A DNA stretch of 33,126 nucleotides, taken from assembly GCA_944389545.1 (NCBI GenBank), contig CALXMT010000026.1:1-33126 (forward strand). The letters are read 5' to 3'. Shown here in pieces: positions 1 to 11,000 of this stretch. A model generated the notes under the pieces. The model searched no databases. It saw only the letters and a program-made list of their open reading frames with translations, and was not told where the DNA came from. A program made the position numbers and the translations under genes. The stretch's first letter is position 1. The number at the start of each line of letters is the position of its first letter. Origin of the DNA: an uncultured Kiritimatiellota bacterium. Lineage in GTDB: Bacteria; Verrucomicrobiota; Kiritimatiellia; RFP12; DVOR01.

Positions 1-108
1 GCTCTCCCCTTCTTAGGAAACCTTATCGCGACATCCCCGAGACTACCCCCGCGCGATTACTTTTCGATTTGGCGCCTTCTGTTCACTGTTCTCTGTTCTC
101 TGTTTTCT

Positions 109-139
109 AGGGGCGCATTTGCGCCCCTTATGCTATACT
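109..139 (+). promoter_or_regulatory. Hairpin plus extended -10 promoter for the alcohol dehydrogenase
   Basis: A perfect 8-bp inverted repeat, AGGGGCGC/GCGCCCCT with loop ATTT, lies at 109-128. Two bases later comes an extended -10 element, TG-C-TATACT (131-139). No recognisable -35 hexamer is present because the hairpin fills that region. The same hairpin then TATGCTA arrangement occurs before ribH. Transcription would start near 146, leaving a leader of about 40 nt. The hairpin could alternatively be the terminator of a gene upstream of the window. Confidence 0.55.
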
Positions 140-148
140 TTCATTGTC

Positions 149-179
149 GCCGGGGAGAGTGCCCCGGCACAAGAAAGGA
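149..179 (+). promoter_or_regulatory. Leader stem-loop and ribosome binding site of the alcohol dehydrogenase
   Basis: GCCGGGG (149-155) pairs with CCCCGGC (162-168) around a 6-nt loop, so the predicted mRNA begins almost directly with a GC-rich stem-loop. The purine-rich AAGAAAGGA follows at 171-179, 8 nt before ATG 188, and stays unpaired. A 5' stem-loop that leaves the binding site free often protects mRNA; that role here is inference. Confidence 0.5.
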
Positions 180-187
180 CCCCTATC

Positions 188-1366
188 ATGGCACGTTTCA
201 CCCTTCCCCGCGACATCTACTTCGGCCCCGGCGCGATGAAAGAACTCGCCGTCCTCGGCAAGAGCCGCAAGCACGCCTTCATCGTCACCGGCGGCCACTC
301 CATGCAGAAGAGCGGCGCCCTCGACCGCCTCCAAAAGATCCTCACCGACGCCGGCCTCCAGGTCACCCTCTTCACCGGCGTTGAGCCCGACCCCTCCGTC
401 GAGACCGTCATGAAGGGCGCCCAGGCCATGCGCGACGCCCAGCCCGACGTCATCATCGCCATCGGCGGCGGCTCGCCCATCGACGCCGCCAAGGCCATGT
501 GGGTCTTCTACGAACACCCCGAAAAGACCTTCGACGACATCAAAGACCCCTTCTCCCTCCCCATCCTCCGCCAGAAGGCCATCTTCGCCGCCATCCCCTC
601 CACCTCCGGCACCGCCACCGAAGTCACCGCCTTCTCCGTCATCACCGACTACTCCACCAAGGTCAAATACCCCCTCGCCGACTTCGAGATCACCCCCGAC
701 ATCGCCATCGTCGACAGCGACCTCGCCGAGACCATGCCCCCCAAGCTCACCGCCCACACCGGCCTCGACGCCCTCACCCACGCCATCGAAGCCTACGTCG
801 CCGCCCTCCACAGCGACTTCTCCGACCCCCTCGCCATCAAGGCCATCCAGATGATCGACGACGACCTCGTCGCCTCCTACAACGGCGACATGCCCGCCCG
901 CGGCCGCATGCACATCGCCCAGTGCCTCGCCGGCATGGCCTTCTCCAACGCCCTCCTCGGCATCACCCACTCCATCGCCCACAAGATCGGCGCCCAGTTC
1001 GGCCTCCCCCACGGCCTCTGCAACGCCATCCTCCAGCCCTTCGTCATCCAGTTCAACCGCAAGGCCTGCGAAGCCCGCTACGCCGACATCGCCCGCGCAC
1101 TCGGCCTCCCCGGAAACACCGAAAAGCAACTCGTCAACGTCCTCGTCGACAAAATCTGCGCCCTCAACGACTCCCTCGACATCCCCCCGACCCTCGAAGC
1201 CGCCGGCGTCGCCCGCGAAACCTTCGACGCCCACCTCGACTTCATCGCCGAGAACGCCGTCAAGGACCCCTGCACCGGCGCCAACCCCCGCGAAACCACC
1301 GCCGACGACATCCGCAAGATCCTCGTCGCCGCCTACGACGGCATCCCCGCCGCCATCAACTGGTAA
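188..1366 (+). CDS. Iron-containing alcohol dehydrogenase
   Basis: A group III (Fe-dependent) alcohol dehydrogenase of 392 residues, normal family length. It should interconvert an aldehyde and an alcohol with NAD(P)H in the cytoplasm, most plausibly ethanol or a short-chain alcohol during fermentation. The nucleotide-binding motif GGGSPIDAAKAM is at residues 93-104 and GTATEVTAFSVI at 141-152. The four expected metal ligands are present: Asp194 and His198 in GLDALTHAIEAY, His261 in GITHSIAHK, and His275 in GLPHGLCNA; their spacing matches FucO-type enzymes. The start at 188 is chosen over in-frame codons upstream because AAAGGA sits 8 nt before it and homology begins at MARFTLPRDIYFGPG. Third codon positions are almost all C, suggesting strong expression. 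The gene is monocistronic, with a terminator 23 bases after the stop. Substrate cannot be told from sequence. Confidence 0.95.
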   Translation: MARFTLPRDIYFGPGAMKELAVLGKSRKHAFIVTGGHSMQKSGALDRLQKILTDAGLQVTLFTGVEPDPSVETVMKGAQAMRDAQPDVIIAIGGGSPIDAAKAMWVFYEHPEKTFDDIKDPFSLPILRQKAIFAAIPSTSGTATEVTAFSVITDYSTKVKYPLADFEITPDIAIVDSDLAETMPPKLTAHTGLDALTHAIEAYVAALHSDFSDPLAIKAIQMIDDDLVASYNGDMPARGRMHIAQCLAGMAFSNALLGITHSIAHKIGAQFGLPHGLCNAILQPFVIQFNRKACEARYADIARALGLPGNTEKQLVNVLVDKICALNDSLDIPPTLEAAGVARETFDAHLDFIAENAVKDPCTGANPRETTADDIRKILVAAYDGIPAAINW

Positions 1367-1388
1367 GCCCACCCCCTCACCTCCCCAA

Positions 1389-1415
1389 AGCCCCGGCACC
1401 CGCCGGGGCTTTTTG
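1389..1415 (+). terminator. Intrinsic terminator of the alcohol dehydrogenase
   Basis: AGCCCCGGC (1389-1397) pairs perfectly with GCCGGGGCT (1402-1410) around a 4-nt loop, followed at once by TTTTT (1410-1414). This is a textbook rho-independent terminator starting 23 bases after the TAA stop. Confidence 0.9.
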
Positions 1416-1983
1416 GTGGAAGCTTGGAAGCTTGGAGGCTTAGAGGCTTGGCTTTCTCGGTGGGGCTCCGCCCCACATCCCCGCTCTCCTCCGTCGCCCG
1501 CAGGGGCGCTCCGTGGCCGTGGAAGGTTTGGCGCTTCGCGCCTGCACGCTCTGTTTTCTGTGGCCGTGGAAGGTTTGGCGCGTTGCGCCTGCACGCTCCG
1601 TTCTCCGGGGCGGCCCTGCCGCCCCTCCCCCTTCCCCAAAGCATGGCGTGCGAAGCCCGCCATGCCCTACAGGCCCCCCGGGCCGGACGTGCGCCTTGCG
1701 CGCACGCACGGCCCGCCCCCGCCTCGCCTTTCCTTCGTGTCCTTTGTGTCCTTTGTGATTTCCAAAACAATCTGGCAGTTCTGCGTGCGCCAGCACGCCA
1801 AAATCTGCACCAATCTGCGGGATCTGCGTTTTCCATTCTGGCAGTCCTTCGTGTGCCTTCGTGGTCCTTCGTGTTCTTCGTGTCAGCCCCGCAGGGCACC
1901 CCTTCCACACCCCTCCCAGCGCCCCCATCTTTGTGGAAAACACGCGGCCCCACTCAAAAACACTTTGCAGAAAGGCCTGTATT
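1415..1983. repeat. Gene-free gap filled with tandem and hairpin repeats
   Basis: No gene is seen here. In order: an 8-bp tandem tract of AAGCTTGG-like units (1417-1452); a hairpin GTGGGGC/GCCCCAC (1460-1476); two tandem 47-bp copies of a hairpin module beginning GTGGCCGTGGAAGG (1513 and 1560); a GGGGCGGC/GCCGCCCC hairpin (about 1606-1624); a block with GCATGGC/GCCATGC arms (about 1640-1665) that recurs near 32376; 9-bp TCCTTCGTG-like tandem units (about 1731-1760 and 1846-1885); and AATCTGCGG-like units (about 1800-1830). Short open frames across it read as peptide repeats set by the 9-bp period and are not genes. Confidence 0.8.
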
Positions 1984-1992
1984 TGCTAAGCT
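1984..1992 (+). promoter_or_regulatory. Possible extended -10 promoter of the giant gene
   Basis: TG-C-TAAGCT (1984-1992) fits the extended -10 layout seen before the alcohol dehydrogenase, ribH and rpsO, though TAAGCT is a weak hexamer. TTGCAG further upstream is a poor -35 candidate. Initiation would fall near 1999-2001, which would favour translation from ATG 2016, preceded by GAGGT at 2006-2010, over ATG 2004, preceded by AAAGG at 1993-1997. Confidence 0.35.
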
Positions 1993-2003
1993 AAAGGTGT
2001 GAT

Positions 2004-5000
2004 ATGAGGTACGCAATGAGAACGATTTTGCGGAAGCTTTTTGGGGCGTCCACTGGTGGCGGCGCCTGCCTGTCCTTCTTTGTCTTTGCCCTCACGGGCC
2101 TTATTTCCGGCATTCCCCTCGCCGCCAGAGCCCAAGACAGTGTCACCGTCGGCACCGTCACCTTCCGCGACAAGACCGCGGACTCCATCGTCGCCGATGG
2201 CGTGTTGTCGTTCACTGACCTTACGCAGGCGAATGCTGGTACGGGAGAAAACCAGACGAACAAGTTCCAAACCAAAGGCACTGTTGGTCTGATTGACACT
2301 TTCTTCTCGCCTCGTCAGACCTTGGGGTCTAATCAATCTTGGACGGCCACCTTCACGGCGACGAAGACCATCACCTTCGATTCCGTTCATTTCGGTGGCA
2401 TCCTTTGCTATAACGCGAATTGGGGTGAAATACAGGGCAACGCGAAGCGCACCAACTTTACCGTCACGGCGGGAGGGGTGACCTCTGCGCCCGTCACTAT
2501 AAATTGGACGAGAGGCGACTCTGTAGACGACGCCATGGAGGCCACGGTGTCCATGGGGCAGACTGTCACGCTCGAAGAGGGCGAGACGCTGACCCTCCTC
2601 GCGAACAATGGCAACGATGTGATTGTTAGCTTCGGCTTCTCGCAGATGGAGTTCATCGGTTCGGGGTCTGCTTCCCAGATGGTGGAGTGGGAGGCCGAGC
2701 CGGAGCAGACGGGCAAGAGCCAGGCCGCCTTCACAGGCGGGTTTACCTTTAGGCTTGATGGTCTGCAGCAGGTCGGCGACCAGGTGCCGAATCCTCTGCC
2801 GGCGACGGCCTCTCTCTCCGCCGTCACGGTGGAGTTCTTGGTGAATCTAGACACCGGCGCGATGAATCAAAATGTCCGCCACCTGGCGCTGACGGACGAG
2901 GCCGGCTCCGTGCTCGCCGTCTCCGCCGAGGCCGACCCGACCCCGGTCGGTTCGGACATCCAGCACCAGCAGATCGTCTTCTCCTTCCCCGGCCTCCCGG
3001 AGCTTTCCCTCTCTACCTTATATAAAGGCCACTTCACGGCGACCGCGCCGGAGGTCGGCTCCACCTTCGACGCCTCCTCCGACGTCAGGACGCGCATTTC
3101 CTTCTATCAAGACCAGACCGCCATCGATGCCGGCAATCAGGTCAACGGGTTCCCTGCCTATTGCCTGGCGGCCAGCTTCTCCCTTCAGGCCGAGGTCGAG
3201 GAACCCCTGGGGGCGCTGAACATCAACTTCGACTCGGATTCGAGCCGCTTGGATGCGGAGACGCTTTATGGTCTCGATGGCGTGCAGTATCCCGGCAGCC
3301 AGTGGAACACGTTCTCGAATCTGCCCTCGAATAGTGTCACGACTGTGACGGATGTTTTGGACACCAACGGCACGCCAATGACTGTTTCGTATTACAGCCG
3401 TGGTGCTGAGGATTATGGCGATGCGTACGCGCCGCTGCTGCGGACAATCTTGCTAGATAATATCGGGGATGGCGCATATGTCCAGGTCGAAGACATTCCG
3501 TATGAGTCCTACGACGTCTATGTCTATATGACGCAGAATTCCTTGCCGGATTGGCGTAATGGTTCTATCGTCGTGAATGATACGGCGAATCAGTTCTATT
3601 ATATGCCTGAGGATGCGGATGCCGCAGTTGTCGCTGAGACCGCGACGAGGTGGGGCGGTGATACCACTGCTGAATTGCAACAGGTCACCCTTGGGCAGAC
3701 CGTCATGCGTATTGCCGGCCTCTCTGGGGATCGCGTGAAGTTGCGTGCGATTCGTGGCGCCAATGGTCGCGGCAACATCGCCGCGGTTCAGATTGTGGAG
3801 TTGCGGACGGAGCCGGAGCCGACGCATTGGGAAGGCACCATTAGTGAGAATGTCGCGGCTTCGGCGCTGATTGTCTCCAATGGCACCACGCAGAAGGCGC
3901 TTTCGGCGCTGACCGAGGCGGATACGGTGGAGCTGGCCTTTACGGGGACGGTTTCGCTGAATGTGGACACCGCAGTGACGGTGGACGCGCTGACTCTGGT
4001 CGGCACGGAAGACGCGACGTTGGTGATGAACGCGGACGCGCCCATCACCGCGGCGGAGATCACCATCGAGGGTGGGCTCATCATGACGGCGGAGGATATC
4101 TTCGTCTCCGAGGCGCCCATCGACCTCGCGGAGGGTACGACCTTCGCCATTATGGGCACTCCAGGAACCGCCATCACCTTCAACCAGGCGCTGACCGGTG
4201 CTGGCAGCGTCCAGATTTGGCCGGGCACGGACGTCACCATCGAGGCTGACTTCACCCACACCGGCGGCACCACCGTCAATGGTGTGGTGGGAGGGGAGCA
4301 CCCGGCCACCACCACGCTCCGCTACGCGGGTCACCCTGTCGGGGCCGTCACCGTCGGCCCGGGCGGTGTCTTCGACCTCAACGGCCACGCCTGTGTCCAG
4401 CCCATCACCCTCAACGGTGGCACCCTCCGCGCGGATGAGGCCATCGACGACACCGTCGGTGGTGAATATGTGGCGAGTATTGACTTTAATAACAATGCGA
4501 ACGAGTCTACGCCTATCCCTGCCGACACGATCGCTGGCGTCTTGGGTATGCGCGGCGAGTATTGGACCGCAGGGAATGGAACCTCCGGCAATGGGACGTT
4601 GGCCTTCTACGCCAGCGACACCATTGCCGGCGCCGGCGCGACGCGTGCGGCTGAAAGCACGATTTCTTGGAATTCCGGCGCCGTATGGGGCGCGGGCAGC
4701 AACTGGCAGTATCTTCATGGTTACCTGGATGATCGCCAGACCAATCCTGGCACGGTGACGCTTTCCATCCCGGAGGCTTATGCCGAGGTCGGCTATGACC
4801 TTTATCTCTATTCCAACACGGATAATGGCGGGGCTTTTGCGGCTCGTGAAATCATCGGCGATGATGGCGTGACCACCGCCTATACCTATGTGAATGGGGT
4901 CCTCACCACCGGCAATACGGCGGGGTGGGGCAACGTCACCGCCGGGCGCACCACGGTGGCCGAGGGTACGAACCTCATGATTATCCCCGGTTTGCATCAC

Positions 5001-8000
5001 CGCAATCCGGTCATCAGGCTGTGGGATCGCACCCTCAACAGCGTGCGAACCCGCGGATGTTTGCCCGCACTGCAAATCCGGGCCGGAACGCCGGAGGTCG
5101 GTAACTTCGCCGGGGCGCTGAATGTGACGGGTGCGGGTTCCCAAATTGAGATCGCCGATGGCCTGGACATCTCCTTCGTCGGGGTGATTATCGTCTCGGG
5201 CGAGGGGACGCTGAGCAAGTCTGGCACGGGTACGCTGACCTTTGGCGGCACCGTCACGGGTAACCTCACGGTGGACGCGGGTGCACTTGCGCTCAACGAG
5301 GCCACCATCTCCGGCACCGTCACCGTCAACAACGCGAACGGCCTCACCGTGGGCGCGGGCACCTATGACGGGCTGACCGTCAACCTGGCCGAGAACGCCT
5401 CCGCCCAGGCCACCGCTGAGACCGTGACCCTCGGTGCGCTCGCCGGCGCGGGTTCCTTCGACCTCGATGATGCCACGAGCCTGACCCTGGCCAACGCCAC
5501 CGATGCCTTCACGGGCACGTACGCGAACGCCACCGCCGCCACCCTCGCGGTGAGCGGCGGCACCCTCGCCGTGACCGATGCGCAAATCGCCCAGGTGGGC
5601 GTCCTCCGCGCCGAGGGCGGCACGCTCGCCCTGCCCAACGCTGAGGTCAAGGACCTCGAGGTCGCCGGCGGCGCCGTCACCGGCCCGGGCGGCGATTCCC
5701 TCACGGCCTACACCGAAATCTCCGCCGGCTCCGTGACGCTCACCGCCGCCGGCACCGCCGCTTCCGCCCGTCCCGCGATGGTCGGCGCGGATGACGCTTC
5801 CGTGGAGAACTTCTCCCTCGTTGAGGACGGCACCATCCATTACAACACCCCCGACGACCGCAACCTCTACTTCCCCGAGGGCTTCATCCCCAATCGCGGC
5901 GCGGGTGCCCAGCCCTATGTCATCGTCTTGGGCGAGGACTTCGCCGACTTCGCCACCTTCCCCTTCAGCTTCACGGTCCTCGGCGCAGACCCCGCCGCCT
6001 CCTTCACCCTTCGTCGCCCGGACGGCACCGCCGCCCCCACGGATTCCTTCACCGCCAGCGGCTCCGCCATCACCATCTGGAACGTCGGCGCCATCATCGA
6101 CTACTCCGAGGATCTCCCCCAGGCGCGTTATCACTACGCCTTCGATGGCAACCTGAATTCCACCGTCTCCGAGACCCCCGCGCTGACGAATGAAAACGGG
6201 GCGTTTGTCGCCTCCGAAAACGGTCAGGCGCTTTCCGCCGGTTCGCCTTATGTGACGGGCGGTAACTTCAGCTTCTCCGGCGCGTGGACGTTGGGCCTCT
6301 ATCTCAACGTTGCCGAGGCGGCCCCCCACGTCACTCTGTTCCATGCCGCCGTGCAAGCCGGCTTCACCAGCCCCGGCGCACTCTTCCTGACCACGGGCGA
6401 GACCGCCGATGAAATCGTTCTTTGGCGGCGGAACAACGGCAATAATGGCTATGATGCGCTCGTGACCGCCGACCTCGGCCTGGGCGGCGCCAACGCTTGG
6501 CACCATGTGCTCATCACCCATACCGACACGCGCATCCGCCTTTATGTGGACGGCGAGCAGGTCGGTGAGGTCGATGGGACATTCGAGAACACCTACACCG
6601 GCATCCAAATCGGCAAGGGTCTGGGTGGCTATTCGCTTCCTGACCACACCAATGGCGCCGGTAGCTTCCAGCTCGATGACGTGACCATCTGGCCCGCCGC
6701 CCTGCGCGACGTGCAGATTGAGAAGGCCCTTGCCACGACCACCGCCGCCTGGCGCATCCGCGAGGGCGAGACCCCCGCCGAACTCTTCACGGCGAACGCC
6801 CCCTGGACGCGCACCGACGGCTCCTCCGATGTCTTCGCCGCCGCCGATGAGGATGCCTCCACCCTCACCGCCCGCGCCACCCTCTCCGTCAAGGCCGGGG
6901 CCGATGAACTCTTCACGGCGCTTCAGAGCTTCACCGCTCGCTACGTCCTCCTCGAGGGCGAGCCGCTCACCTATGCGCTCACCACCCTCACGGCGCCGAC
7001 CCTGCCCGCCAACATTCAGACCCTCGTCGTTGGCAATGACTTGACGGTCGACCTCTCCGCCGTGAACCTCGCTCTGGCGGCCGAAATCGCTTCCGAACCC
7101 AACGGACACCTTGTCTTCCCCGGTGTGTGGCGCGGCACGGTCACCCTGACCAATGTCCTCGAAGGCTTCGACTTCACCGTCGAGGCTCGCGAGGACGGTC
7201 TCTACCTCAGTCTTGGTTCCGGCGATTATCCCTGGTCGCTGTCCTTCGACACCTTCTGGGATAACCTCCCTGCCTCCACGCTCTATGGTATGGATGGCTA
7301 TCAAGTTGCCGGTTCCAACTGGAATGTGGTTCGGGACACTTCCTACACCGTCACCAATCCGCGCCGTCAAGACGGCACCACGCAAGCCGGGGTCTCGCTC
7401 TCCGTTGTCAATGCCGGTGGTCAGTGGTATCATTACGGCTATGGGGACTTGATGATGAAGGGCACCACCGATGGCCCTTCGCGCTACGCCTTCACGGGTC
7501 TCCCCGCCGGCCAGTATGAGGTCGTGGTCTACTTCCACACCCGTGACGCCAATAATGTTCCGATCTCTCCCGTCAAGGTCATTGGCGGCGGCTCCGCCCT
7601 GTGGTACACCTATGCCGCCGATGCGTCCGAGTCCACGGCCTCCGACACCGTTCCCACGACGGGGTGGGGCGACATGAGCTATGATGTCGTTACGCATGGC
7701 TACAGTGAGGCCCTCGGCAAGACTATCCTTCGTGCTCCCGCGACCGTCGGTATGGATGGGACGCTCACCATCGAAGTCTCCGATACCGAAGACCCGACCG
7801 CCGGCCCTGGTTTGGACTGGCAGTTGCCGTCCGGCGTCACGGCGCGCGGTTTCATCGCCGGCGTACAGGTCGTGGCCATTGCCCCGATGCCGCTTTACAC
7901 CCGCACCGTGAATGGGACGGAGGCGTGGGAGGCCACGGGCGCGTGGACGGGCGTGCTGGACGACACGACCGTCGATGTGCCGCCGGAAGGGGCGCGCCTG

Positions 8001-11000
8001 ATGGTCGAGACCACGGATGCTTCCATCCTTACCGTTGATGGGGCGCTCCCCGCCTATGACTCTCTCACCGTTGTGGGCGGCGGCACGCTCGCCCTCAGCG
8101 TCAACGGCCAGAACCTTCTCACCGATGACGAATACAAGGCCATCCCGCGCGGGCAGGCCCACACTGTGACCATCCTTGACGCGACCATCGACCCCGCGCA
8201 GGTCACCGCCTGGGTCTCCGCCCTCAAGTATGGCGCCACCGCCACTGTCTCCGTCGCCGAGGGCGGCATCACCGCCGAGGTGACCCTCCCCGAGTCCGCC
8301 TATCCCAGCGACCAGACCGACGACTCCGAGTCCATCTCCTTCAACTTCACGGACTTCTACAACCGCGATGGCACCGATGACGGCGTCGGCGCCATCGCGG
8401 ACGACGCGATGGGCGCCAGCGGCACGCCTTACGAGACCTACGGCGAATATTGGGCGGAGCCGACCACGCGTGAGCCGCCCGCCTCAAACCCGTTCCCCGC
8501 GACGGAGCCGCCGCTGTCCGCGCCCGTGGTGCTGAACACCGCGCGCGGCGCGGCCGGCGCGGACACCTCCAAGAAGGCCTCGGTGACCTACAACGTCTAC
8601 CATGGCTGGGGCAGTGGCATCGGCGGTACGTATCAGCCCATCCTGCAGGCCTTCGCCAACGGCCACTCCCTCTCCGGCGGCGGGGGCGACGGCGGCATCC
8701 CCTCCGTCTCGGTGGACGTGCCCGACGACTGGGGCAACTACACCGCCGTCGTCTACATGAGCACCGACTCCGGCTCGAAGCGTCCGTGGCTGCCCAAGCG
8801 CGTCAACGGCACCTTCTACTATTATACCGATGAGGGCAGGCTGGCGACGCTGGAGGACGCGACCCAGGCCACCACGGTCGGCGGCCTGCCGGATGAGGTC
8901 AAGGACACGACCCACGCCTGGGGCGGGCAGACCGAGGACGGCACGCTGGTCGAGGGCACCAACATGATGGTCATCCCCAGCCTCTCGGGCGACTTCAAGC
9001 TTGAGTTCTGGAGCAAACCCGCCGACAGCGGCAACAATGTGGACGTCACCCAGACCCAGGGCCGCGTGGCGGCGTTCCAGCTGATTGAGAACGCCCCTGA
9101 CAACCTGCCGAACCTCGACGCGGTGCGGGTCTACCAGGCCGAGCTCACGGGCGAGGACAACGCTTGGGCAGACCTTGCCTGGACGGTCAACGGCGCCGCC
9201 GCCGTGGAGGCCCCCGGCGCGGGCGACGCCGTCGAGCTGACGCTGACGAACGACGCGACGCTCACCTTCGACGCTGCCACCACGGTCTCTTCCATCACTG
9301 TTTATGGCCAGGGCCACGCCCTGCGTGTGACCGATGCGGCCAACGCGACCGCCACTTGGCACTTCCTCAACGACACCATCTTGGCCCTGGGCGCCGACAC
9401 CGACATGCTGCCCGCGACCATCGGCACCAACCCCAAGCGTGTCCGCTACGACTACATCTACGCGCAGGACTACACCGTCACCAACGCCTACGAGACCGAG
9501 TTCGCCGCCGGCTTCTCCGGCAACCTGAACCTCAACGGCAACGGCCTCATCGAGTTCTCCCACGGCGATGTCGCCATCGGGACGTTGAACGCGGCGGCGA
9601 ACACGGTCCAAAGCACGGTCCTCTTCTCCGGCGACGTCAGCCTCACCATCAGCGGCACCAACAATGCCAACGGCCTGAAGCTTGGCAACACCGACGTCAT
9701 CTTCCGCGACGACGCCAGGGCCACCCTCTCGCGTATCCACATGCGCGGGCAGAGCGCCACCCATTCCTCCATCACCCTGGAGGACAACGCCGCCATCACC
9801 GTCACGGGCTCCACGAACGGCGTGCACAACACGAACACCCTCCAGTTCGGCGACTGGGGCGGCTCCTCCGCCCTGACCCTGCGCGACAACGCCCGCCTCG
9901 TCGCCGCCGCCGCGGATCTGATGCTCGGCGGCTCCGTGGAGACCGCCGCGGGCACGAACGGCGCCACCGTCACCCTCGAAGACGACGCCGAGATGCGCGT
10001 GGCCGGCGTGGCCAGCTACAACCAGTCCTCCGGCGCGGTCGTGCTCAACGGCGGCACCCTCCTCGTCGGCTCCAACGGCATCCATTCCTTTGTCACCGCC
10101 ACTGTCCCCACCACCACCGCCGTCCTCTCGGTGGCCTTCAATGGCGGCGCGCTGGGCGCGTGGCAGGATTGGACGTGGAATGGCACCACGGCGGGCATCG
10201 TCACCACCGTCACGGGCGACCCGATTCTCGAGACCTCCCGCGGCGTGACCCTGACCGTGGCCGCGGGCTCGAACCTCTTCTCTACGGCCCTTGAGGCCAC
10301 CGTGCGCGGCGAAGGCACTGTCACCTCCGCCCTCACCACCCTCCCGTCCCTCACCCTCGAGGGCGGCACCTTCGAGAACACGGTCGCCGCGCAGGCGCCC
10401 TCCGTCAGCCTCGAGGGTGGTACCCTGGCGCTCTCCGATGTGCTCACGGTGGTGGATGGCTTTGAGTCCCACGGCGCGGGCGCGGTGCGCATCCCCGTCT
10501 CGCCCTCCGGCGCGGACGGTTGGCTGGCGATGGCCGAGGGCGGCCTGGTGCCCAACGTCGCGAACGTTGTCTTCACCCTGGCGCTCGACCTCGCCGGCGC
10601 GGAATCCCTCCTGCCCTACCGCGTGCCCCTCTTCATGGGTGCCTTCCGTAACAATGCGACGGCCGCCTGCGGCTTTGCCTACTCGGGCAACGTGAACAAC
10701 GCCGTCTCCACGGCCACGCCTGTCTACGTCAAGGGCAACCAGGGCCAGGGCCTCTACGCCCAGCTCGCCGGCAACGCCGTCGTCCAGCCCCACACCCAGA
10801 CCCTCAACGACACGCCGTATACACTGGACCAGTCCACGGCCTCCGTCTATGACTACTGGATCTTCAACGCTGAGACTGCCGGCGGCAAGCTGACCATCAC
10901 CGATGGCGGCATCGGCATCAAGGATGTCTCCTTCGAGGGCCTCAGCGCCGTTGTCGTCGCCTCCGGCACCGAGCCTCACACCCTGCTCCAGACGGAGACC

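Noticed and set aside
119-187. Longer start for the alcohol dehydrogenase at an in-frame codon before 188
   Set aside because: The extra residues have no family match, would begin inside the promoter hairpin, and the ribosome binding site is placed for ATG 188.
1415-1983. Insertion sequence in the repeat-rich gaps
   Set aside because: No transposase fragment or target-site duplication was found in any gap; the repeats are short-period tandem units and hairpins.
1413-2002. Open frames in the first gap
   Set aside because: They translate tandem repeats into periodic peptides (for example CVLCVLC or TKNTKDHEG types), overlap in several frames and lack ribosome binding sites.
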